The notes: generated by a model from the letters alone, not told the origin. A stretch of 64,000 bases of DNA from Shewanella sp. KT0246 (GCF_019654955.1 NZ_BPEV01000012.1:1-64000); one strand, 5' to 3'; positions 7,893-17,725 are shown, counted from the stretch's first letter. Numbers and translations are program-made.

Positions 7893-7994
7893 GAGGTGTT
7901 CCATAGTGAGTTGTGGCGTGCTAAATATTGTATATAGAATCAGTATTTACCCAACAATATGGATAGATGTGCAAACTGCATTAGGAGAAGGAAT

Positions 7995-10900
7995 TTGTCT
8001 TTTAGATTAAAAGCAATCATTGCGATTGGGTTAATGCAAGCCGCGTTACTCTTAATGCTAATTTATAGCAGTTTAGGTGTTATTCAAGTTGCCAATCAGA
8101 CAGAAATTCAACAGCAAGGCCACATATCTGCCATCTTGGTGGCTAATAGTGTAGACGTTAATAACCCACGTCAATCGATACTCCTTCTCAAGCAATCCCT
8201 AGAAGAGCACCACATAAGTCACATCGAATCAGTTCAAGTATTCAAAGGTGATATACGACTTTATGCCGCTCAACGAAATAGCCAAGGTGTTTTTGAATTA
8301 CTTGATGCTGCAATGTCTGTGCGAACTGAGGACTTAGTCTTAGTTGAGGCCGAATCGAATAATGGTACGGGTATCGATATCAAGTTGATGGTCAATACCA
8401 TTGAGTTTGATGCCAGTGTTGAAAATGTAGCGATTAAATACAGCGCATTGATGTTACTGGTTATTATTTTGATTTCTATTTTGTCTTGGTTTCAAGGCTT
8501 ACAGCTTATTAAGCATGTATTTAATATTCAACATGCTTCAAAGAGAGTGCTTGAAGGGGAAATGGGAGTGCAGGTTGATGAACCTGGCACCCAAGATATT
8601 ATCGATACCACCAATGCGTTTAATGAAATGCTAAAAACCGTCGATGAAGAACGTCACGATTTAAAAGGCGCGAATGTGCGACTTAATACCATTCTCGATT
8701 CTGCCGCTGATGGTTTTGTCATAATCGATGTCGACGGTGTGATTAATGAAGTGAACAATGCGGTAAATAAGCTGTTTGGTTACCAAAAGGAAGAGTTAAT
8801 TGATGAAAACGTATCAATCCTCATGCCGATGGCAGACCGTTTTATGCATGATGGTTATATTCAAGATTACTTGAACGGTGGCGATGCTAAAATTATTGGC
8901 TTTAGTCGTGGTCGTGAGCTTCAAGCGCAGCATAAAGAGGGACACCTATTTCCTATAGAGTTATCAATTTCTAAAATGGAGATTGATGGTCAAGTGTTAT
9001 TTTTAGGCTTTATAAAAGATGTATCCGAACTTAAAAACGAGCAAGCTTCAGCTGCAAGAACCCAATCGATTCACTTAGCCACGCTAGAGGCGAGTCATGA
9101 TGCGTTAATTACCATTAATATTGCAGGGCGTGTAGAAGAGTTTAATGCTGCGGCGGTAAAACTATTTGGTTATGAGCGAGAAGAAGCCCTTGGAGAATTA
9201 CTGGAAGATTTAATTATTCCTGATGGTTTTCACAAGGCGCACAAAAATGGCATGGACCATCACCGTAAGACCGGTGAAGGCCCTGTATTGAATAATCGAA
9301 TAGAAGTACCAGCACACAATAAAGCGGGTGATGAGTTCCCTGTCGAATTAAGGGTCATCCCTGTTCAGCTTGGTGATGAGATGTATTACACCGCGTTTTT
9401 ACGTAATATTTCAGAGCAAAAATCTAAAGAAGAAGAATTACGCCAAGCCAAAGAACAAGCGGAAGAAGGCAGTAAAGCTAAATCGCGCTTCTTAGCCACC
9501 ATGAGCCATGAAATTCGCTCGCCTCTTAACGCTGTTTTAGGCAGTGTCGACTTATTACTTGATTCAAGTCTTGAAAAAGGTCAGCGAATGTATGCTCGCA
9601 CAGCTAAAGAGGCTGGTTCGGTTTTATTAAGTACCATTAATGACATTCTCGACTTTTCAAAAATCGAAGCCGGCCAAATGGTACTTGAGCCGAAAGAGTT
9701 CGAGCCTGATCAATTAGTTGCACAAGTGCTGCAAATTCTATCTCATAAAGCTCATGATAAAGGCGTGCACTTAGCCAGTTACATTAACCGAAATGTACCG
9801 CAAATGCTGGTGGGTGATGCTCAGCGTATTAGGCAAGTTGTGCAGAACTTAGTGGATAATGCGATTAAGTTTTCGACCAGTGGTTGTATATCCGTTGAAG
9901 TATGGATCCCTAATCGCGGCAATGACAAGGTGGAACTATGTTGTCGTGTGACCGATCAAGGAATTGGGATAGGTGAAGCTTCCCAGGAAAAACTATTCCG
10001 TGAATTTTCTCAAGTACATGATACCCACACCACCAGTTACGCTGGGACGGGGTTAGGTTTGGCGATATGTTCAGAGCTGGCCAAAATGATGGGAGGCTCG
10101 ATATCAGTAACGAGCACGCTAGGCGAAGGAAGTCAGTTCACATTATCTGTGCTATTGGATGAGTCCAGCCAAGCCACTAATCATAATGTGAGGCTGCCAG
10201 AGCATCCAAGAGTCTTATTACTACACCCTGATGAAACCGTATGTAAGCTAATTAAGAAGCAATATAGTCAATATGGCGTTGAAACTAGATATGAGCATCA
10301 GGTTAATAACGTATTTAATAGTGTTCGTGTGCGCGGACGTTTTGATTTGGTGATGATAGATGATACCTGTTTAATAGCGGCGAAAGAAAAAGAGATTGGC
10401 TTATTAAGAAGCGATTATTTGTTTGAGTCAGGTTATATCTCGGCATTATCTTCTGGAGGCCATAACGATATTCAGAAGACGATCTCATCTTTTGGGATAG
10501 AGGAATCAGTAAGCAAGCCACTAAGTCGTGAAATGTTACTGAGCCTGATAAGTGGCGCAACTGCAGATAATAACCATGAAAAGCCATTAGAAAAAATTGC
10601 GAGTTTGCCTGAAGGTTGCCGTATTTTATTGGCTGAAGATAGCCCTGCCAATCAAATGGTTGCAGGCACAATGTTAACTAACGAAGGCGCCGTGATGACT
10701 TACGCCAATAATGGCGTCGAAGCTGTAGAGCAAGCACTTAACCATGATTTTGATTTAATCCTGATGGATATCAGAATGCCTGAGATGGATGGTCTTGAAG
10801 CTTGTCAGAAAATTTTGGCTCATAAACCAGACCAAATTATTCTGGCAATGACGGCAAACGTGTTTAGTGAAGAGATAGCAGCTTGTAAAGCTGTTGGAAT

Positions 10901-11537
10901 GTTAGATTGTATTGGTAAACCGGTTAATAAATCTGACTTGATTTCTGGTGTCAGTCATTGGCTTGGGCAAGTGAAGCAAGACTCGGCAATGGGAATGGGC
11001 ATGCAATTAAATCATTCTGTTGATAGCGATATAGATTCTAACAATGTTTCTAATTGCGATGCTAATGCTAATGCTGATAAGCATGAGAAAGATACAGCAG
11101 CTGAAGCAACTGCAGTTAGTGAAAACACGATTTTAAGTGACACTAATACTAATACTGATACTGACACTGCTAGTGTAAGTAAAGAAGCTTCATTATTAAA
11201 TCAGCAAGTGTTTGATGAATTACAACATGCAGTTGGTAAAGCCAGTTTAGCTAAAATGATGAATGTGTTTTATGGCGAAACTAAAATGAGGATTGATACC
11301 TTAAAAGAGCTGACGCCAGAAGGAAATCGAGAAGAAATTGAAGATCAAGTTCATACCATAAAGAGTAGTGCCGGTAGCTTTGGCGCACAAAAGCTATCAG
11401 AAGTCGCAACCGAGTTAGAAGCGGCTTCAAGAACAAGTGACGAGCCATTAACAGCACTGTTTGAACAAATATTTACAGTCTCTGAGCAAAGCTTATTACA
11501 GATTAAGCTGAGGTTTGATATTAAATCTGAAGATTAA
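7995..11537 (+). CDS. Membrane hybrid sensor histidine kinase (HAMP-PAS-PAS-HisKA-HATPase-REC-REC-HPt)
   Basis: About 1180 residues. Two membrane segments (near residues 8-32 and 150-174) flank a ~115-residue periplasmic sensor region. Then come HAMP, two PAS domains, a HisKA box with His505 (ATMSHEIRSPLN), an ATPase domain (NLVDNAIKFS, DQGIGIG, GTGLGLAI), a receiver-like domain lacking the usual acidic pair (LLLHPDE), a canonical receiver with D925 (LILMDIRMPEMDG) and a C-terminal HPt with His1120 (VHTIKSSAGSFG). A low-complexity Asn/Asp/Thr linker precedes the HPt. I chose TTG at 7995 because aggagaagg lies just before it; an ATG at 7959 would add 12 residues but has no ribosome site. It is transcribed with the sigma-54 activator downstream and corresponds to SypF/RscS-type kinases. 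Confidence 0.88.
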   Translation: MSFRLKAIIAIGLMQAALLLMLIYSSLGVIQVANQTEIQQQGHISAILVANSVDVNNPRQSILLLKQSLEEHHISHIESVQVFKGDIRLYAAQRNSQGVFELLDAAMSVRTEDLVLVEAESNNGTGIDIKLMVNTIEFDASVENVAIKYSALMLLVIILISILSWFQGLQLIKHVFNIQHASKRVLEGEMGVQVDEPGTQDIIDTTNAFNEMLKTVDEERHDLKGANVRLNTILDSAADGFVIIDVDGVINEVNNAVNKLFGYQKEELIDENVSILMPMADRFMHDGYIQDYLNGGDAKIIGFSRGRELQAQHKEGHLFPIELSISKMEIDGQVLFLGFIKDVSELKNEQASAARTQSIHLATLEASHDALITINIAGRVEEFNAAAVKLFGYEREEALGELLEDLIIPDGFHKAHKNGMDHHRKTGEGPVLNNRIEVPAHNKAGDEFPVELRVIPVQLGDEMYYTAFLRNISEQKSKEEELRQAKEQAEEGSKAKSRFLATMSHEIRSPLNAVLGSVDLLLDSSLEKGQRMYARTAKEAGSVLLSTINDILDFSKIEAGQMVLEPKEFEPDQLVAQVLQILSHKAHDKGVHLASYINRNVPQMLVGDAQRIRQVVQNLVDNAIKFSTSGCISVEVWIPNRGNDKVELCCRVTDQGIGIGEASQEKLFREFSQVHDTHTTSYAGTGLGLAICSELAKMMGGSISVTSTLGEGSQFTLSVLLDESSQATNHNVRLPEHPRVLLLHPDETVCKLIKKQYSQYGVETRYEHQVNNVFNSVRVRGRFDLVMIDDTCLIAAKEKEIGLLRSDYLFESGYISALSSGGHNDIQKTISSFGIEESVSKPLSREMLLSLISGATADNNHEKPLEKIASLPEGCRILLAEDSPANQMVAGTMLTNEGAVMTYANNGVEAVEQALNHDFDLILMDIRMPEMDGLEACQKILAHKPDQIILAMTANVFSEEIAACKAVGMLDCIGKPVNKSDLISGVSHWLGQVKQDSAMGMGMQLNHSVDSDIDSNNVSNCDANANADKHEKDTAAEATAVSENTILSDTNTNTDTDTASVSKEASLLNQQVFDELQHAVGKASLAKMMNVFYGETKMRIDTLKELTPEGNREEIEDQVHTIKSSAGSFGAQKLSEVATELEAASRTSDEPLTALFEQIFTVSEQSLLQIKLRFDIKSED

Positions 11538-11637
11538 ATATCAAATCATAGTTATGGAAATCTGAATGGTTAAATAAAGAATCATTGGGTTAAGAGTCGT
11601 TGAAACAAAAGACATTGAAATAAAAAGGAATTACCTC

Positions 11638-13182
11638 ATGGGATTTAGTGCCATTCTTGTAGAAGACAGCATGTCATTAGGCGCGTTATACAGTGAATAC
11701 CTCTGCGCAGAAGGCGCGGAAGTCACCCATGTTAATTTTGGTGAAGACGCATTAAAAGAATTAGCGCTAAAGCAGCCTGATTTATTGGTATTGGATATCA
11801 AATTACCTGATATGTCAGGTATGGATATTTTGACGAAAGTACAAAAAGAATACCCAAATATTACGGTCATAATGATCACTGCCCACGGCACCATTGATTT
11901 AGCTGTCGATGCTATGCGTGCAGGTGCGTTTGATTTTTTGATTAAACCTTTTGATAGTAAAAGGTTGTCAATTACAGTTCGAAACGCCCTAAAGCAACGT
12001 GATTTACTCGCGTTAGTTTCAAACTATGAAAGTAGTTTACCGAAAACAAATTTTCATGGTTTTATTGGTGATTCATTGGCGATGCAAACGGTTTATAACA
12101 CCATTGATTGTGTTGCGAACAGCAAAGCATCTGTATTTGTCGTGGGTGAAAGTGGCACAGGTAAAGAGGTATGTGCGCAAGCGATTCATGAAGCTGGAAT
12201 TCGAGCGCAGGAACCATTTATAGCGTTAAACTGTGCATCTATACCTAAAGACTTGATTGAGAGTGAGATATTCGGCCACACCAAAGGGGCGTTCACCGGC
12301 GCTGTAAGTAATCGTGATGGCGCTGCAACACGAGCAGATGGTGGTACTTTATTTCTTGATGAATTATGTGAGATGGATTTAGAGTTGCAAAGTAAATTGC
12401 TGCGCTTCATCCAAACAGGTGTCTTTCAGCGAGTCGGTGGTAGTAAAGAAGAAAAAGTCGATGTACGTTTTATTAGTGCAACCAACAGAGATCCTTGGAA
12501 AGAAGTTCAAGATGGTCGCTTCAGAGAAGATTTATATTATCGCCTCCATGTTATTCCCATTGAATTACCGCCATTAAGGCAACGTGGAAAAGACGTTATT
12601 TCAATTGCGAAAAAACTGCTTAAACAATACAGCAAAGAAGAGGGTAAGACCTTTAAGCGTTTTAGCACAGAAGTTGAGCGTTGCTTCACTCAATATTCTT
12701 GGCCTGGTAATGTGCGTCAGCTGCAAAATGTCATACGGCAGGTTGTAGTACTTAATATTGCTGACGAAGTGAGTGTATCGATGCTTCCAGTTCAAGTTAC
12801 AGCCGCGTTAACCTTAAAAGATAAGGTTGCTGGACAAGGAAGTACAATTGCGACAGTGACTGAGATTAATGCTAAATCATTATCTGAATTGGAAGCTCAA
12901 ACGGAACAACAATTGCAATCATCTGTAGAATCATCTGTTAACTCACAACAAATTACCAGTGCAAGTATTGCTTCGAGTGCGTCAGCTGCTGTTGCTGAAT
13001 CGGTCGCTAGCGCAGTGGTATCAGAAGAGGACATTCAGCCATTGTGGTTAACCGAAAAAATCACGATTGAAACTGCGATAGCACAATGTGATGGTAATAT
13101 TCCCAAAGCAGCAGCTTTATTGGATGTAAGTCCATCAACAATTTATCGTAAAAAACAGCAATGGGAAGATAAAGGCTTATAA
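11638..13182 (+). CDS. Sigma-54-dependent response regulator (NtrC family, SypG-like)
   Basis: A 514-residue activator. An N-terminal receiver has phospho-acceptor D53 ([13 protein letters not shown]). The AAA+ domain has Walker A GESGTGKE (about residue 170), the sigma-54-contacting GAFTGA loop (about 217) and Walker [14 protein letters not shown] Ser/Ala/Val-rich linker of ~70 residues leads to a Fis-type helix-turn-helix near the end ([22 protein letters not shown] region). The intact GAFTGA loop means true sigma-54 activation. It follows the hybrid kinase by 100 bases and probably receives phosphate from it. It is the likely binder of the TTTGC-N5-GCAAA sites at 5510-5586 and 7834-7892 (inference). 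Confidence 0.92.
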   Translation: MGFSAILVEDSMSLGALYSEYLCAEGAEVTHVNFGEDALKELALKQPDLLVLDIKLPDMSGMDILTKVQKEYPNITVIMITAHGTIDLAVDAMRAGAFDFLIKPFDSKRLSITVRNALKQRDLLALVSNYESSLPKTNFHGFIGDSLAMQTVYNTIDCVANSKASVFVVGESGTGKEVCAQAIHEAGIRAQEPFIALNCASIPKDLIESEIFGHTKGAFTGAVSNRDGAATRADGGTLFLDELCEMDLELQSKLLRFIQTGVFQRVGGSKEEKVDVRFISATNRDPWKEVQDGRFREDLYYRLHVIPIELPPLRQRGKDVISIAKKLLKQYSKEEGKTFKRFSTEVERCFTQYSWPGNVRQLQNVIRQVVVLNIADEVSVSMLPVQVTAALTLKDKVAGQGSTIATVTEINAKSLSELEAQTEQQLQSSVESSVNSQQITSASIASSASAAVAESVASAVVSEEDIQPLWLTEKITIETAIAQCDGNIPKAAALLDVSPSTIYRKKQQWEDKGL

Positions 13183-13205
13183 CGACAGGTTCGTTTCAAC
13201 GCTAT

Positions 13206-13238
13206 AAAAAAGCCCATCAAACGTGATGGGCTTTGTTT
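13206..13238. terminator. Bidirectional terminator between convergent genes
   Basis: An 8-bp perfect stem (agcccatc 13211-13218 with gatgggct 13225-13232). On the plus strand it is followed by ttgttt, on the minus strand by tttttat. It separates the activator gene from the convergent Wzi-like gene. Confidence 0.85.
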
Positions 13239-13291
13239 CTATCATATTAAATACCAAGAATGATTTTTAACTTAACTCTTGCTATTGGGGG

Positions 13292-14761
13292 TTAAAAATC
13301 ACGTTCCCAACCTGCATAGAAGGTGGTCTCCCAGTCGCTACTGGTGTCGATTTCTGGGTATTCGCTATAACCGACAGTACCACCAAGTTTGAGTTTTCCG
13401 TCATAGAAAGGGCGGTGATAGCTAGCATCTAATTGGTAAAGGCGTTCATAACGACCTGGAGAAACAGGGTTACCTCCACTTGGTCTTCCAGTATCAGTGC
13501 CGTCAAAGTTTAATTTGGCATAACGCAACTTAGTACTTAGGCTCTGCCCGTGCTCTAATTGGGTTATACCACCTAGAACCATCACTCGAGAATCATTATC
13601 ATAGGTGCTACCGAGACTTCTTCCGTAATAGCGGTAACCATCTTGGTAGAATCCATGCTCATACATACAGTTATAAACATCTGACTCAATCCCACATGCT
13701 GCCGCTGTGTCAGAATACTCAGCAAAAAAGCGTGTGCTTAACTTAGCAATGTAGATATCTATGCCACCCATGTTGGATGCATTAATTAACTGGTTTTTTC
13801 CGTTGTGGTAATCTTCGTGAATTCGTTCGTAATAAATGCCGTATGGCACGCCCCAGGCAGTATCTGACCATCTGAAATCATAGCCTGCAAGCATGTTTTC
13901 TTGACCATTTTCATAGTCACCTTCATCGACGCCGCCATTGGTTAGGCCATCCCACCAATCAGATAAGCTATTACCATAGCCTTCACCGCCCCATTGCATG
14001 GTCCATGAAAAGCCAACTTCTAACTTAGAAATAGGCTTGAAGGTACCGCGTGCGCCCCAATGCTGGGTATCAGGTACATAGCGGTCACTTTCCATTTGGC
14101 TAAAACTGGTGGTAAATGTCCATGGGCCAATCCAGTTAAGCCATGGCGTTTCAAAAGCATTACTGTTGTTACGTGATAAAGTCACACCAGGCATTGGACG
14201 AGCATTGGTGGTTTGAATTAAGCCTGAATCCCAACCTGGTCCCCAGTACTTTTGCACAGCGCCGCCAGTGAGTATCCAGTTGCCAAGTTTCACCGCTGCA
14301 AAACTGTTATCAAGACGAGACTCATTACCATCAATAGCATCGTAATGATAACTTGCAGCAAGGCGACCACTAAACCAGTCTTGCGTCACTTCAGCAGTGA
14401 ATTCTACTTCGGCTTTATCACGGTAATCATTACCGTAACCGATAAACCTAGCTTGTTCGTTCGCACCTGCAAGGCTGGCACCTAAATTGACCGCTTGGTG
14501 ATCTTTGTTATAAGCGCGCATCACACGATGAAAAGCATCTTTTTGATGAACCGTCATCGGGCTTTCTGCAGCATTATCAAGATCTGATTTTATTCCAGAC
14601 CACATTAATGGGAAAGTCGTTACAGGTTGGAGAATAATACCTGTATCGGCTAAAAGTTGAATGTCGGCGCGAAGTGGTAAGTCGGTAGGTTCAATCCACC
14701 AAGCCGCTTGTGTTGAAAAGCTACTCAGTAATGCTATCCCTGCTAGTATTTTTAACTTCAT
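13292..14761 (-). CDS. Capsule assembly Wzi-family outer-membrane protein
   Basis: A 489-residue protein with a signal peptide (MKLKILAGIALLSSFSTQA, then AWW) and many alternating aromatic/polar strands ending in a terminal aromatic (GWERDF), as expected for an outer-membrane beta-barrel. The N-terminal WIEPTDLPLRADIQLLADTG segment and the KYWGPGWDSG motif are typical of the Wzi family, which holds surface polysaccharide to the cell. I chose the ATG at 14761, where the signal peptide begins; an ATG at 14794 would start inside the T-run of the upstream terminator. Its position beside the polysaccharide regulators suggests it serves the same polymer. Confidence 0.85.
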   Translation of the reverse strand: MKLKILAGIALLSSFSTQAAWWIEPTDLPLRADIQLLADTGIILQPVTTFPLMWSGIKSDLDNAAESPMTVHQKDAFHRVMRAYNKDHQAVNLGASLAGANEQARFIGYGNDYRDKAEVEFTAEVTQDWFSGRLAASYHYDAIDGNESRLDNSFAAVKLGNWILTGGAVQKYWGPGWDSGLIQTTNARPMPGVTLSRNNSNAFETPWLNWIGPWTFTTSFSQMESDRYVPDTQHWGARGTFKPISKLEVGFSWTMQWGGEGYGNSLSDWWDGLTNGGVDEGDYENGQENMLAGYDFRWSDTAWGVPYGIYYERIHEDYHNGKNQLINASNMGGIDIYIAKLSTRFFAEYSDTAAACGIESDVYNCMYEHGFYQDGYRYYGRSLGSTYDNDSRVMVLGGITQLEHGQSLSTKLRYAKLNFDGTDTGRPSGGNPVSPGRYERLYQLDASYHRPFYDGKLKLGGTVGYSEYPEIDTSSDWETTFYAGWERDF

Positions 14762-14795
14762 TTGGTTCTCATTTAGATGAAAGTGTTGCATCAAA

Positions 14796-14836
14796 AAATA
14801 AAAATAGGCTGTTATCAGTAATGATAACAGCCTATT
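14796..14836 (-). terminator. Strong terminator after the 150-residue unknown gene
   Basis: A perfect 15-bp stem (14803-14817 with 14822-14836) and a 4-nt gtaa loop. On the minus strand it is followed by a run of T residues (ttttatttttt). It ends only about 35 bases before the Wzi start, so the Wzi-like gene either has a promoter within or next to it, or depends on read-through. Confidence 0.85.
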
Positions 14837-14945
14837 GAATATGAGACCTAATATTGAAGTGAATTTTTTACTGCTTGTTACACATGAGTAAGAGGGTCAG
14901 AAACTATAGTTAATGTAATTAATATAAATGTTATACATTAGCCAT

Positions 14946-15398
14946 TTAAACACTTTCATTAATACTTTGCGTCGTTTCAATATAAGTATTCAACATATCT
15001 TGTTGATTGTTCATGTTGGCAGCTTGAACGGTTGCAGCTCTAGCATCATCATTATTTTTAACCATATAGACTGAGGTTGCGCTCATCGAACCATCATTAC
15101 CGTTAGCAACGCCAGCTAAGTCAGAATAGAACTGATATTGTGCTTGGGCTTTTTTGTAATGAACATAGTTCTCAACTTTTTCCCCGTCATTTGGCAGTGT
15201 TGGCTGAGTTTCTGGCTCAGAGTGTGTTTTAGCTGCTTCAGACAGAGATATTGCTTTAGCACTTAAGTTCACGGTATCTGATTGAGGGTTCGATTGGGCT
15301 ATGGTTGAAGTCGCGATAGGTTGTGCAACTGCAGTGTTATTATCCACAGAACTTGAGGTATTGACTTGATAACTATTGACTGAAGATTGAACCTGCAT
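14946..15398 (-). CDS. Hypothetical protein, Ser/Asn/Gln-rich, 150 residues
   Basis: I do not recognise a family. The product is hydrophilic and has no signal peptide or membrane segment. Residues 1-45 are rich in Ser, Thr, Val and Asn; a short DTVNLSAKAISLSEAA segment (about 41-56) resembles the ordered peptide seen in FlgM-like and other flagellar or secreted regulators, but the match is too short to name it. The second half (YVHYKKAQAQYQFYSDLAG and the C-terminal NMNNQQDMLNTYIETTQSIN) looks helical. An aggag-type site (taggagttcga before the ATG) supports the start, and a strong terminator follows. Confidence 0.65.
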   Translation of the reverse strand: MQVQSSVNSYQVNTSSSVDNNTAVAQPIATSTIAQSNPQSDTVNLSAKAISLSEAAKTHSEPETQPTLPNDGEKVENYVHYKKAQAQYQFYSDLAGVANGNDGSMSATSVYMVKNNDDARAATVQAANMNNQQDMLNTYIETTQSINESV

Positions 15399-15938
15399 TT
15401 CGAACTCCTAAATTAAAAATAATATTTATAACCACTCACCCAGACTAACAGTAGATGCTAATTCTAGAAGTTAATTGTAAACATAGTTCTTCACGGTATC
15501 AGCTGTTTTTATAATTGATTTGACTAAATATATGAGTCTATGAATTCAACTATAGCCTAGTTTAGCTTAACTGTTATTGAACCAACTCGTTATAAGCCAT
15601 TTCTTGCTTATATAAGGTGAGGGTTCTATTTTCTTCAGCTAAATGAGCGATATCATTTAGAAACGGCATCTCGAAATCTACCCCAAAAGAACGGTATGAA
15701 AATATAAGTCATTATTATAATGTTTACGTGCAATGTGCGTCATTGGTTTATTTTTCCGCAGTAAAACGAGTGCGATCTGCGCAACATCTGTATGTTATAG
15801 GTTATATCTTTAGCTGTTTTATATTAACAATTGATCTTTGGTTTAACATGCTAGAGGTTGATTATGGTCTTGAACTAAGGTTCATTGTTTTAGAGAGAAT
15901 GTAAGCTTATTGATAGAGTTTATTGTTTTTTGGGAAAT
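15399..15938. other. Non-coding stretch with one palindrome
   Basis: No gene of useful length is seen. The clearest element is the 15-bp palindrome CAATGTGCGTCATTG at 15731-15745, almost identical to one in the hybrid-kinase promoter (7838-7852). No sigma-54 promoter could be found between it and the gene starting at 15398. Confidence 0.5.
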
Positions 15939-16562
15939 TCAAATATTCACAGCGATTAATACTCCAGCGATAAGCATAATACTACCTGCAACTCGATTTA
16001 TAACTCTATGAGCCTTAGCTGAACTGAATATTTTTTTAGCTTTTACAGCCATTAATGCATAACACAAGTTGATACTGCCAAATGCAAGGGTTGCAATCCC
16101 CATGACGATAGCTGCATCATTAAAGCTAATATTACTCGAAGGGACAAATGCTGGAAAAAATCCAACATAAAATATAATCGCTTTAGGGTTACTTAGTCCT
16201 ATCATTAAGCCTGTTACTGTATTTTTAATTCCGTTTGAATATATTCCGTCTGTGATTTCGGTTATTTCAGCCGTATGTATTTTGCTAGAAATGAGTTGAT
16301 ACCCTAACCAGCAAAGGTAAGTGGCACTTAAGTATTTTATAACCACGAATGCTGTTCCCATTACGCTTGCTAATGCGGTTAGGCCAAACAGTGCAATACA
16401 AATAAATAAGTAATCTGCTATTAAAACCCCGACAAATAATTGTATTGCAGGGACTAAGCCGTGAGAAAAGGAGCGTGAAATTATTGCAAATACTACTGGG
16501 CCTGGAACCATTGCGAGGACTAGCATGGTAAATAAAAGGCTGAGTGATTGCTGTAGTTCCAT
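15939..16562 (-). CDS. LysE/RhtB-family amino-acid exporter
   Basis: A 207-residue inner-membrane protein with five to six hydrophobic segments. The N-terminal MVPGPVVFAIISRSFSHG is the family signature, and the GLSNPKAIIFYVGFFPAFV stretch in the middle is equally typical. These proteins export amino acids or related small metabolites with the proton gradient; the substrate cannot be told. I chose the ATG at 16562, preceded by caggaagc, over an in-frame TTG at 16616 without a site. It is divergent from the DTW-domain gene. Confidence 0.88.
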   Translation of the reverse strand: MELQQSLSLLFTMLVLAMVPGPVVFAIISRSFSHGLVPAIQLFVGVLIADYLFICIALFGLTALASVMGTAFVVIKYLSATYLCWLGYQLISSKIHTAEITEITDGIYSNGIKNTVTGLMIGLSNPKAIIFYVGFFPAFVPSSNISFNDAAIVMGIATLAFGSINLCYALMAVKAKKIFSSAKAHRVINRVAGSIMLIAGVLIAVNI

Positions 16563-16666
16563 TATAATTGTGCTTCCTGTGATATGAGTTGCTGAGCTTA
16601 TCTTAATTAAATACAAAAACGCAATGTCCTCTTAATGCGTAATGCTGAGTTAAAAATCCTTTTAAA

Positions 16667-17194
16667 ATGAAAATTATATTGCTCACCCATCAAAAAGAAA
16701 CTACCAGACCGACTAATACTGGCCGTTGGGTCAAACAGATTATGGATGACAACGCGTTAGTTATTGAATGGGATAGAGTTAACCCAAATATTGATCTGAT
16801 TAGATTCATAAATGAGGCAAGAGTAGGCTTACTATTTCCTGACACTACCCAGCAACATACTTTATCTAATTCTGCTGTTCATTCTGTGACTTCTTCTGTT
16901 CGTACTAGCGATAAAGAGACCAATGATGTGTCAGATTTTGATGCATTAATTATTATTGACTCTACATGGCAAGAAGCCCGTAAAATATACAATCGTAGTC
17001 CTTATTTAAAGGAACTAAAAAAGGTGTCAATTGATAGTTCTGTTGGTTCTATTTATGAACTAAGAAGAAATCAGCTAGAAGGTGGTTTGTGCACTGCAGA
17101 GTGCGCAGCGCATATTTTAAAACAATGCGGTAATTTACAATCCGCTGAGAAAATTATGGATTTACTTAGGTTACAAATCTCAGTTACAAATTGA
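16667..17194 (+). CDS. DTW-domain protein, putative tRNA aminocarboxypropyltransferase
   Basis: A 175-residue DTW-domain protein. The signature appears as DSTWQEARKIYNRSPYL (about 105-121), with the N-terminal LTHQKETTRPTNTGRW and the C-terminal GLCTAECAAHIL segments expected for the family. DTW proteins such as E. coli TapT add a 3-amino-3-carboxypropyl group from SAM to uridine in tRNA. This one is shorter than E. coli TapT (about 230 residues) and lacks its N-terminal cysteine cluster. The ribosome site before the ATG is weak. The specific tRNA position is inferred only from the family. Confidence 0.75.
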   Translation: MKIILLTHQKETTRPTNTGRWVKQIMDDNALVIEWDRVNPNIDLIRFINEARVGLLFPDTTQQHTLSNSAVHSVTSSVRTSDKETNDVSDFDALIIIDSTWQEARKIYNRSPYLKELKKVSIDSSVGSIYELRRNQLEGGLCTAECAAHILKQCGNLQSAEKIMDLLRLQISVTN

Positions 17195-17225
17195 ATTGAA
17201 AGAATAGCGAGAACATGGACGTATT

Positions 17226-17603
17226 ATGATTAGAAAATTATTAGCAGTCTTATTAATTCTATATGGGTTAATTGCTGCTATGTTATTGATGTTCGCACAG
17301 CCGACTCATACACAATGGTTTTATCAGTTTAGTTATAGCCTAGTGTTTATTGGTACTCCTTTTGCTGGGAGTTACTGCGTGCTTAAAGAAAATAGATGGG
17401 GAATATTTCCTTTGGTGTTTTTGTTTGCCACGCAAATCATAAGACCATTAACACCCTTTGAGTATTTTCCTTTTCAGGCGCCTTTTTCTCTTGCAATCCC
17501 TTTTGGTAACTTGTCACAGGGAGAAGGTTATCTAGTCGATTTTTTTGCTATTACCATGTTACTTGTTGTCGTCTTAATGTTAGCTAAACAGAAAGTTAAA
17601 TAG
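17226..17603 (+). CDS. Small membrane protein, unknown function
   Basis: A 125-residue protein with three to four hydrophobic helices (about 4-24, 33-50, 56-72 and 100-120) and a short basic C-terminus (AKQKVK). I do not recognise a family. It follows the DTW gene by 31 bases and may share its transcript. The aromatic/proline-rich loop PLTPFEYFPFQAPFSL lies between the last two helices. Confidence 0.6.
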   Translation: MIRKLLAVLLILYGLIAAMLLMFAQPTHTQWFYQFSYSLVFIGTPFAGSYCVLKENRWGIFPLVFLFATQIIRPLTPFEYFPFQAPFSLAIPFGNLSQGEGYLVDFFAITMLLVVVLMLAKQKVK

Positions 17604-17725
17604 GAATTGTGATTATATTTCGGAACTCGAGGCTAGTTATTCAGTCTTATTAAACATCAAATATCAAGTCGGTGCCTCCAATAGCGCTTTTGGGTAAGGT
17701 GTTCAAATAGATTAAGGGAAGAGTA

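Noticed and set aside
10315-10671. A 118-codon minus-strand ORF inside the hybrid kinase gene
   Set aside because: It is a shadow of a well-defined receiver domain region on the other strand.
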